Source of the DNA: Sergeia podlipaevii
Taxonomy: Eukaryota; Euglenozoa; Kinetoplastea; Trypanosomatida; Trypanosomatidae
Assembly: GCA_030849805.1 (NCBI GenBank)
Contig: JASANZ010002267.1
Coordinates: 1-64,000 of the forward strand
DNA: 64,000 bases
Reading direction: 5' to 3'
Shown: piece after piece, positions 9,210 to 18,081 of the stretch
Layout of the letters: each line of letters begins with the position of its first letter
Numbering within the stretch: the first letter of the stretch is position 1
The notes under the pieces: generated by a model
The model's input: the letters and a program-made list of their open reading frames with translations, nothing else
The model's database searches: none
What the model was told of the DNA's origin: nothing
Position numbers and translations under genes: made by a program

Positions 9210-12200
9210 TTTTTTTTCTTTATTATTTAACACGGATTACTCATCTCACTGCCTGACGAAGTTTATAAAGTTGTTGTAAGAAAAAAAAAAAACAGGTGCA
9301 TTATTGCCCGTTCTGTAATGCATATATAAAAGGAAAAAAAAAGTCAGTGAAGCAGTGTTTGAAGATGTGTCGCCTCATTTATGAGGGACAGCTACGTCGA
9401 TAGAGTGCAATACTTTTAGTGGTAGCAGCGCTTAAAAAATCACGCTGTGCAGTGCAGACTGCATGTAAAGGGAGGGAGAGAGAAAGGATAGTAAAAAAAA
9501 AAATGATAAAAAAGAAAAGCAAAGTCTTTAGTTTCTTTGCTTTTTGCTGATTCTTCCTTTCATTTTCTTTTTAAATATTCATCTCAATTTTTTTGACTTT
9601 AAAAACTAGTGGGCGATGTGCACCAATGAACGTATGCATACATGTGTATATATGCATGCATCTCTATCTGCCGTGCATTTCTCATTTTTCCCTCTCGTCA
9701 TTTTCTCTCCCATCGCGTCTCACTAGCGTCTCTGCTTCTTCCTATGTGTCCTCCTCCTCTTCGTCACCGCTTCCTTTCAATAAACTGAAACGGAACACAA
9801 AATAGAAAAAAAAGGGAGTATTAATAATAATAAGCACAAAGTTTAGGCGATGACTAATGTGTTGAAGAACGATAAGAAAAGGAAAACTCTCACAGACAGA
9901 TCTGTCCCTGCTAAAAGACACAAAAAAAGAGAAAAAAAAAAAAAGAAATTGGAATCTAGACAAAAAGCATCCACAAAAAAAAAAGCGCGTTGCTTTCCCT
10001 GAGTGTCACTCCACTTCCCTCTCTCCCTGGTGTTGGGATTTGCAAAAAAACAAAAAAACAAAAAGAAAACAAGTGAAACAGAAAAAAAAAAATGGTTAGC
10101 CGTACCAGCGCAACAGACTCTGATGTTTATCCACTTTTCTCTCAAATAGAAAAGAAAAAAAAAGAAAATAGAACCCCCGCATGCATTCGGCGGCGCATAT
10201 ATCCCTCTCTAAAGACTCAAGAGAAGGACAGAGAGAAAAGGTACCTTGATCAAAATGAAAATAATAATAATAATAAAAGCATGTAACGAGAAAAATCGTT
10301 CCCACTGCTAATCGCACACCTCTATAATGAAAGAGTCTCATAATAATGAAAAGTGCGTACTAATATGTTGCGTATCTATATATACATACATACATACATA
10401 CACGCAGATACATTTCGTACAAGGATACGCAGTGGCCGCTGGCCTGCTTGCACACACACACACACAGCACGCCTACATTCTTCTTCACCACAAATGGTGT
10501 TGTTGTTGTTGTTTTTGGTAGGCGCCTTAGTATGACAATGTGTATATATGAATTTGCTTGCATATCTGCGTGCATTCCTCCTCCTCCCCCTTCCTCCCTC
10601 CTCACCAACTAGCAGAAATTGTATGTAAAAGTAAAGAAATATGAAGAGAATTGGCGCAGAAAAGAGAAGGGGGGGACGAGCGAAAAAAAAAAAAAATGGA
10701 AAAACATAACCGTCCTGATTCTATGTACATGATTCAAAAAAAAAAAGGAAAAAAATAATAATAAAACAATAATAAATAGGGATCATTTAATGAGTTTAAA
10801 ATAGCAAAAAAAAAATTGATCGATCACTGTACCCCATTTGACACGCTGGCAGCATTTAGCTAAGCCATATCCCATCTATAATCGCAAAACAAGTCTTGCT
10901 CACATACATACATATGGCAAGCTATGTGCTAGATCTGAAAAAAGTGGGGGAAAGAGAAAAAAAAAAAAGAGTTGAAAGCAAACAAAGAAAAGTGCAACTA
11001 CCAAACTATACTACGAATATTTCAAACGCCAGCATACCAGTGCGACCACTATTTACCTCTTCTACTATTTTTCCTCTCGAGTAGAAAATAATAATAATAA
11101 TGATAACAAAAAAAACAGTATTTATACAGTGCGACCGTGTGTCTCTTTTTTTTTTTCCAAATCAGTTGCTTGGAAAAAAAAAAATTCCGTTTATGTCGAT
11201 AATCACGGCTTTAGCGTCACTAATGCATACATATCAGCGCACATATATATATATGTTTCCCCTCACCCCTCTCATAAAATAGAAGGCGTCATCTCGACTT
11301 ATCGATGAGTGCGAAAAATGAAAAAGAGAACCTACCCTCCCCCTCCTTTTTTTTTCTTTCTTCCTTCTTTCTTTTTAAATATATATATTTATATCTATAG
11401 ATATAGATAAAAAAAAAAAGAAAATGCATATGTACATAGTGTTCTTCTTTGATTGAGAAGATCTACTATATATATATTCTTTCTGAAAAAAGGGCACAAG
11501 TTGCCATGGCGCAGCATCAGAACTGTGCTTACCATTTTCTAACTCCATGTACGTGCCTTGCTTAAAGGAAGCATCACTTCACTATTATTATGATTGTTTT
11601 CTTTCTTTCTGCTCCTTTTGCAAGTATTAAAAACACAAACAGGGGCACACACACGCAACTATACAAACCCCTCTGGTCGTCAAATATATAATGTGAGAAT
11701 CACAAGGGGGGGGCACCTTCATATCAGATGTTCGCCCACGCTCCTCTCCCTTCATGCACTCCCTCCTTGCCACTCTTTCCACCAGCTTTCACTTTCCTCT
11801 CTATCTTTGTATATATATATGCTTCTCTGTGGCAATTCCATTGTATAACAATGATCTGGAAGATCATTTTTTTTTTTCTTGTAAGGCTACTATATCAAGC
11901 ACAAATAAGTCAGTATCAGAGAAGGAAAGAAAGAACAGCAGGAAAAAAAAGAAAACAAGAAAGAGTGTAGAGAAAGAAAAAAAGCAGACTAGCAAGAGAA
12001 TAGTAAGCACGTAGTAGCGTAGCATCAAGACTGGTAAAAATGTATTAGAACTATATTTTCTTCCAACAGAAAAGAAAAGCTAGAATATCTGTTTTGAGGC
12101 GTAGTCGGGCAGAAAAAAGAAAAAAAAATAGAAATAGTACTCACACAATGCGCCTCATCGCTCAACAAATGGCAAAGTGTGTGATGCCAGCAAAGCTGGA

Positions 12201-14139
12201 GTGAGAGAAAAAGAAGGGGGAGGGGAAAAGATGATAATAATGATAGCAACAGTGTGATGATTTCAAAAGATATATAAAGATATAAAATACGCAAGGAACA
12301 TCATAGCAACAATAGTAACAACAGGAAAAAAAAAAACTAGGGAGGGATATAACACAAGTAGAAAGCTAACAAAACAGAAAAAAAACTGTTTGCGCCATAT
12401 GTCAATACCATGACCTGCAAGCAACCAAAAATTAAAACAAAAACATAACGTTGCGTGAGGGAAGCAGCCCACATAACTGCCATCTCGGCTTCTCAGTTCA
12501 CGTTCATCCGAATCCTTTCATCACAAAAGAACAAAAAAACGTTTTCATGCACTCAGTCTCTAGAAGAGAGAGTTACAAACAAAAATAGGTAGAAAACAGT
12601 GTACTTTTATCATTATATATATAAAGAGGGAGTTTATTTCTTTTGTGAAAAAAAACAAAATTACCACTAGTAATGAAAGTAAATGTAAACAAATGTACAA
12701 AGAAGAAGAAAAAAAGCGCAAACACAATCGAATTCATGGCAAAGAAAACAAGCCAGGGAGAGCAAAAAAAAAAAAAAAAAATCATGGTGTTCACTTCCCC
12801 CCTCTCCCCTCCTCCCATCTCACTTTCCTCACCGATCTCAAAGTGGGGAGGAAGCAGCAAGTCAACGACAGTAACGTTGATCGAGGACCAAAAAAAAAAA
12901 AAACAGAGAGTTAGTGTGTGTATGTGTGTGTGTGTGGAACCAAAACAAAACGGGAGGAAAAAGATGTGCACAAACAAAGAATAATTAGCGTAGTTGTTCG
13001 TTATCTATTTCTCATTATGCGCGGTGTGAAAGTGGGTGTGCATGTGTATATAAATAATTTTATGTAGTTTTGACACTATCCGCCACCCAACGCGCTTCCC
13101 CATCTTTGTAGACTACACGCATACAGTATGTACACCATGTGCACGCACGTACGGTACCACAGACGCATTCCTATATGCATCTGTCAGCTATCACCGCCCT
13201 CTCTCTCGCTCTCATCCTCCTTTTCAATAGAGACCTCATGCAAAGCAAGCGTTAACTCCTTGTATGTGTAGCAAACATGCTACCAAGCTGGCACACATAA
13301 AAGCCATCTAGTTGCCTGCGTTCCCTCACACATCATTCTGTTTCCTTGCCCCTTTTCCCCTTCATCTTCTTCGCTACATTTGATATATGGGTGAAGTGTT
13401 ACCAGTGTAGTTTTATGCAAAAAGAAAAAAAAAAATCCTCTACACCTCCTAATCGCGGTTCAGAAAAAAAAAAAAAAAGCTCACCGCTCAAAAAATATAT
13501 TCCATAAAAGGTAGCGTATGCAATGTTGAGCAAGCAATCAAGCGAGTCGACCTACTTGCTAGAAAAAAAATATATAAAAGTAGCGACCTTAGCGGATGTC
13601 AGCGTCTTCTGTTGCAACAGTAAGGTGATGACTAGTAGAGCAAATACCAATATAAATACACCCACATACCTCCTCCCCTCCCCGATGTACATAAATATGT
13701 ATATTTATAACAGAGGCACATATATATATACAGCAAAAGAAGAGATCAAGCAGAATGTGTACTCTCAAAAAAAAAAAAAAAAAAAATGAAAAATGAAAAA
13801 TGAAAAAAGAAAAAAAGAAAGATAATGTTGGTAGCAATATTATATATAATATATAATGATAGAAAAAAAGGGAGGGAAAAATAAGGGTAAGGGAATACAA
13901 CTGAAAAAGAAAGAGAAAAAAGCATTGAATAGGCGCTCTAAATTCACCATGTGAAAGGGGAAAAAAAAAGGCTCGACGTGAAGTCAGGCATACTCTATAG
14001 ATAGATGTATACATGCACACACCTCGCCCCCTCCCCAACTGCCCTGCCTTCCTATTCTGCAATCTCTATCAATTTCTCTCCCTCTCTCTCTCCCTCTGTC
14101 CCCCCTCCCCATCTCCATCTCCCTCCCCCTTTCTGCTCG
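8524..14139. other. 5.6 kb span with no supported gene
   Basis: I find no credible protein or RNA gene. The only minus-strand frames of note (for example 12025-12294, 12573-12977 and 13589-14062) translate to Phe/Ser/Ile-rich low-complexity sequence from T-runs. Contents include many A-runs (T-runs in the sense direction), a TA microsatellite at 9168-9197, TAT/AAT repeats, CA repeats near 10450, and CT-rich, less AT-rich islands at about 9660-9790, 11690-11830 and 13085-13395. It may be very long UTR sequence, or it may hold short noncoding transcripts that I cannot recognise by eye. Confidence 0.65.
9168..9209. repeat. (TA)n followed by (TATG)n microsatellite
   Basis: About 15 TA dinucleotides to 9197, grading into TATG tetranucleotides to about 9209. 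Confidence 0.93.
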
Positions 14140-15432
14140 TTAGCATTCCAGTTGAGGATCTAAAAACAAACCGTTGCTTCCTGCCTCCTTCTGTCGTTGC
14201 AGTTCAGCCAGAGTGGCTTGCTGGCGCTGCCTCAGCTCCGCCCTGTACGTTTCATTTTCTCCATAGACACGATGGTCACTGTGGGGGTTGAACAGGCACA
14301 TCGCGGAGAGACGACGCGGGAGGTACCCGCAGTACTCCGGGGTGAGGCCGTCAGCCGCCTCCATCGCAAGGAACACCCACTGGCGGTGGACGAGAGCCAC
14401 GTGCTGTGCGATGGATTCCGGATTGGCCCCGCAGTACGCGGGAGAAGCCAAGCGCAGCTTCACCGTTCTGATGTGGTGCATGTGGGCTTCGTTGAGAAGC
14501 ATCTTCACCGCCATCACGGAGTGATCTGGAGATTGTGCCATCTCGCTGTTCATGCGCAGGCAGTAATCCATGTGCTTCTGCTGGGCAACGAAGCCGGCCA
14601 TGATGCGTTCGTCTTCCATGCGAAGAAAAGGATGCATGGTGTGGGGGTAGCAGTCCAGAGCGACACGGATAGTGGCAGCAAGAATACTGGCCTTTGTCTG
14701 CTGCTGCTGGTCTACGTCACGGCATTCTGCGTCGTGCTCAGCGCCTTCATCGACGTCGAGCACCACGTTATCGATATCACACTCACCTTCCTGCACACCG
14801 TGGAGGATGTCCTGCAAGTAAGTCTCAACGGGGGAGTCACTCACGCTGTGGCTGCCAGAGTCACTTATGCCTTGCTGCGAGCCAGTGTCGTCGTTCACCT
14901 CCTCCGCTGCCAGTGCACTCTTGTTGTAGATGGACGAAAATATAGTATCGACGACGCATTCAGCGCCAGCGCTAGCCGACGAACAAAGACAGCCTGCACT
15001 CTGCGCGTTCTGGCATTTTTCTATGATATACTGCTGTTGCTGCTCCTCCTCCTCCTGCTCTTCATAGGCTTCTATATCATCTACTGCAGTAACCTGAGCG
15101 GCGTCAGCAGCCACATATGAAGAAATTGAAGTGTCAGCAACGGCATAAGAGCAAAGGGTATTCGAATGCCCTCCCACGTCAGCGGTACACTGTACAATGT
15201 ATACTTCGCTATCGTTGCAGTCGTACTCCTCCACCTGGTCGTGCTGGTACCGCTGCTGCTTTTGCTTGTGCTTACGACTCTTGGCAGTAGCGGACAGTGC
15301 AGCTTCTCTGCGATCGATCTTTCTCAAACGGATCCTGTCAAAAGAAGAGGAAGACGAGGGAGAGAGTGCGTAGCACTGCTCCACAGTGGTGAAGCTGTAG
15401 TGGTTATGGTGCTCTGTCATGCTCTGCGACAT
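14140..15432 (-). CDS. hypothetical protein, 430 aa, acidic N-terminal half
   Basis: I do not recognise this protein. It starts MSQSMTEHHNHYSF. The first ~240 residues are low complexity, with a basic patch near residues 35-65, a Glu/Gln run (EEQEEEEQQQQ) near residue 130 and many acids. The last ~185 residues look folded, mostly helical and rich in His, Met and Arg (for example ALDCYPHTMHPFLRMEDER and AEAHMHH-like patches), and end in a charged helix around ELRQRQQATLAELQRQKE. There is no signal peptide or membrane segment. A strong CT-rich island lies immediately past the stop, purine-rich in the mRNA. Codon use and composition match the neighbouring genes, so the gene is very likely real. 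Function is unknown. Confidence 0.8.
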   Translation of the reverse strand: MSQSMTEHHNHYSFTTVEQCYALSPSSSSSFDRIRLRKIDRREAALSATAKSRKHKQKQQRYQHDQVEEYDCNDSEVYIVQCTADVGGHSNTLCSYAVADTSISSYVAADAAQVTAVDDIEAYEEQEEEEQQQQYIIEKCQNAQSAGCLCSSASAGAECVVDTIFSSIYNKSALAAEEVNDDTGSQQGISDSGSHSVSDSPVETYLQDILHGVQEGECDIDNVVLDVDEGAEHDAECRDVDQQQQTKASILAATIRVALDCYPHTMHPFLRMEDERIMAGFVAQQKHMDYCLRMNSEMAQSPDHSVMAVKMLLNEAHMHHIRTVKLRLASPAYCGANPESIAQHVALVHRQWVFLAMEAADGLTPEYCGYLPRRLSAMCLFNPHSDHRVYGENETYRAELRQRQQATLAELQRQKEAGSNGLFLDPQLEC

Positions 15433-15924
15433 TTACTTTGTGAATGTGTGTTGAGAGAGAGAGAGAGAAGCAAAGACTGCAGAGGAGTCAACACTCTAAC
15501 TATATATTAACTGGAGAGGGTGCGGCAAAAATGAATCGGATGTGCAGATAAGCAATGACAATTAGAAATGTTTTTCAGAAAGAAAAAAAACATATATATA
15601 TATATTCACGCGTAAGTAGTATTAAACAAGAGGAGGGGAACGCACAATCAAAAAAAAAGAAAAAGAAAAACTGAGATTTGTACGGTGCTACGGACACGCA
15701 GTATTACGTGTAAGATGTGAAGTATTCCGTAGACATGCAATACACAATGCGGTTCACACGTATACGCGTGTGCACAAGAGCTCTTCCTTCCTTTCTTTCT
15801 TATTTTCAAATTTCATATTCACTCTCTCTCTCTCTCTCACACATCCCTGGAGATGTGTACGTCAAGAAAAAGTCACCGACTTTCCATCCCTTTCCAGTCC
15901 CTTTCACTTCCTCATCTCTCACTC
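15433..15924. other. intergenic region between the 430-residue gene and the TraB-like gene
   Basis: No gene is seen. It contains a GA repeat just upstream of the 430-residue start, an AT repeat near 15591-15605, and a CT-rich island from about 15780 that runs up to and past the TraB-like stop codon. Confidence 0.7.
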
Positions 15925-17070
15925 TCAGTCGTCCGGGCCACGAGGCCCCGAAATGTACTCCACGTGTGTGAAGCTCCAAAATACGTACAGACTGACAAGC
16001 ACGCCGAGGATGCGCAGATACGTCCACCTGCGTGCCTTTCGCTTTTCGGCCCTCCGCATTTTATCAAACTCGCCCTCGCTCACCGTCCCATCAATGCGAC
16101 TAAGCACCCTGAGAGAGCACATGCTGATCTGCTCAAAGCCGTTGTCCAGAAGCATTTCGCGGAAAATAGGCATGTGGCCCGCACCCCAAGGGATCGCAAA
16201 GGACTTGTACGCGTTGCTGCGCAAGGGGTAGAGCATGTCTAGACAATGCTTCTCACGCTGAAGGCTACCCACAATAGGGGCATTAAAGCGTAGGGAGCAC
16301 CACCACGGAAGCTTCTCGTAGTCATACTTGTCCGCTGCGTGTACGACTGTAAAGTTCTGCGAGTCCTTAACACCCCATGAGAAAGGTTGAAAGAAAGCCT
16401 CCACCTCGCGAGGCTCCCACCCTTCATCATCATCGTTCTCTAGTGGTCTTACTTGTGTTATGCGCGCGCGTGGGGGTACGAAGGTGGAGAAGGGGGCCCC
16501 TGTGAGTGGCGTGCGGCCCTCCATCAGTACTGATTCATGCTGACAGCAAAGACTATCCACCTGAGAAAAAAACTCGGGATGAGCAAAGTGACGAAGTGGA
16601 ATGAGAGTCACCGTGATATCATCCTTGTGATGTTTGTAGGTGTGAGCGATGCTAACAGCGTGCTCCTCACGACAACACATGTAGTCGCTGAGCAAAGACC
16701 CCCTGAATGGTGCGGTATAACCCATACGAGGACGATAGACAAGCTTGTGGAGCGCCAAGCTTTGCGGTGTCGCACTCGTCGTGTCGCTGCCGCTGCTAGC
16801 ACCCACTGCTGCTGCTGCCGATGTGCTATGAAGTGTGTCTTTATGAAGAGAATGATTGTCTTGGCTCATGGAGCCGCACCCTCTATCGGATTGTGAGCTG
16901 CCTCTAAAGGAAACAGGAGAAGAAGAGCTAAGCGGTGGCGACGCGTGCGAGGCGACGTTCTCCTGTGAAGCCGCGGCAGTGGCTGTCAATCGACGAGATG
17001 GCGTGCTGACTAGCGAAAAGAAGCCGCCGCAACGACTCGTAAACGTAGTGGTGCGCAACAAAAAGTGCAT
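15925..17070 (-). CDS. TraB/TIKI/GumN-like protein, predicted mitochondrial, C-terminally anchored
   Basis: The 381-residue product begins MHFLLRTTTFTSRCGG, a basic, Ser/Thr-rich segment typical of a mitochondrial presequence. A low-complexity linker follows to about residue 105. The central domain has ITVTLIPLRHFAHPEFF and SVLMEGRTP. Near the end, AIPWGAGHMPIFREMLLDNG strongly resembles the terminal Gly-His motif of the TraB/TIKI/GumN family. A basic stretch (KMRRAEKRKARR) is followed by one membrane helix (LGVLVSLYVFW, about residues 352-366) and a short tail. The frame also opens one TTG codon earlier, but ATG at 17070 is the first real start. The nearest poly-T tract runs right up to the ATG with no intervening AG, so the acceptor is probably further upstream. 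Family members include metalloprotease-like and mitochondrial outer-membrane proteins. The assignment rests on motif memory only. Confidence 0.62.
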   Translation of the reverse strand: MHFLLRTTTFTSRCGGFFSLVSTPSRRLTATAAASQENVASHASPPLSSSSPVSFRGSSQSDRGCGSMSQDNHSLHKDTLHSTSAAAAVGASSGSDTTSATPQSLALHKLVYRPRMGYTAPFRGSLLSDYMCCREEHAVSIAHTYKHHKDDITVTLIPLRHFAHPEFFSQVDSLCCQHESVLMEGRTPLTGAPFSTFVPPRARITQVRPLENDDDEGWEPREVEAFFQPFSWGVKDSQNFTVVHAADKYDYEKLPWWCSLRFNAPIVGSLQREKHCLDMLYPLRSNAYKSFAIPWGAGHMPIFREMLLDNGFEQISMCSLRVLSRIDGTVSEGEFDKMRRAEKRKARRWTYLRILGVLVSLYVFWSFTHVEYISGPRGPDD

Positions 17071-18081
17071 CAATAATTTTTTTTAAAAAAAAAAGTATGT
17101 TTTATATACTTGTGTATTCCTTATCCTTTATTAAAGATGAGATCAAACTGCTTCAAAGAGCAAGAGGTATATGTGCATTGACGTATTCAGTGATTATATG
17201 AAGATTAACGCTAACAAGGGGAAGTGCTTTCCCCCACTGTTTTGTGCGTATGTGCTTCTTGTGTATATGAGAATGAGGTAGTTGTGCTCTCAGAGTTAAC
17301 CTTTGACAAAAAAAGAAAAAAAGAAAAAGAAAACTGCATTGATAACAATGTTTTTAAAATACAGAGAAAAGGTTTTTTTATAATAAAAAGAAAATTGTTC
17401 AAGAGCATATATATATACTTTTCCCCCTTCAGATGCCGCTATAAAGCGCCCACGCAAAAAAATAATAATAATAATACTATATAGCTGTCATCGACGGACT
17501 TTACCTCTCTTTCTCTTCCTTTTTTTTTTTGGTTGATTGTGTAACGCATTTTTTACTTTTCTTTGACTGAGCGTTTCTATGCATAGGCAATACCTGAGAT
17601 GGCAAGTGTAGTGCATGCAGAATTCGCAATTCAGAAAGAAAGAAAGAAAAAAAAGAAGAAGATTGTAAATAAAACAAAATAATATAAAATAGATACAAAA
17701 AGAGAGTAAAAAAAAAAAAAAAAACATCCTCCACCCAAAGTCATTCCACCTGTAGCAACAGTCACACAAAAAAAAGCTTTCCTCCTCACCTCACCTTCCT
17801 GTTCCCCTCTTTTTTCAATAAAGAGTAGAGATACACTGGGCAACAATAATAATAATAATTCAAAGGAAAAGAATATACAAGTCACTACGTACGTGATTGT
17901 GTGATTGTGAGTGAGTCGCTGGTTCTGTAATACATGAAAAAGGGGAAAAAAAAAAGTAAGTCATGTCTTCACATCGCAAGCTTACTATATGCATGCATCA
18001 CTTGCAGTGCAGGGTGTACCTAGAAACAAAGAACCGGCAGCAACAACGAAGGAGGGTGTGATGACTACTCCAGTTGCAAAC
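17071..18081. other. intergenic region between the TraB-like and dynein intermediate-chain genes
   Basis: No gene is seen. It begins with a T8A10 palindrome (17077-17094), then AT-rich sequence with A-runs, a short TA repeat near 17407-17416, TAA repeats and a CT-rich patch near 17778-17815. Minus-strand frames here (for example 17488-17769) are Phe-rich products of T-runs. Confidence 0.7.
17077..17094. repeat. T-run/A-run palindrome (T8A10)
   Basis: Eight T followed directly by ten A, 7 bp upstream of the TraB-like start in the sense direction. It is one of a recurring class in this window. Confidence 0.9.

Noticed and set aside
10371..10470. TATC/CATA and CA repeats that might suggest a CRISPR-like or transposon terminal array
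   Set aside because: Simple microsatellites with no unique spacers, no target duplications and no transposase; CRISPR is not expected in a nuclear eukaryotic genome.
12493..12524. Box C-like (GTGATGA) and box D-like (CTGA) motifs on the sense strand, suggesting a C/D snoRNA
   Set aside because: Only about 21 nt separate the boxes, too short for a C/D snoRNA, and no terminal stem is seen.
12573..14062. minus-strand frames of 134 and 157 codons in the large gene-free span
   Set aside because: Translations are mostly Phe, Ser, Ile and Tyr from T-runs and TA repeats, with no coding-like composition.
8524..14139. tRNA or rRNA genes in the gene-free span
   Set aside because: Visual search for the conserved T-loop and cloverleaf arms on both strands found none; a tRNAscan-SE or Infernal run would settle it.
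14197..15120. 307-codon plus-strand open frame
   Set aside because: Antisense to the 430-residue gene; low-complexity Leu-rich translation with no recognisable motif.
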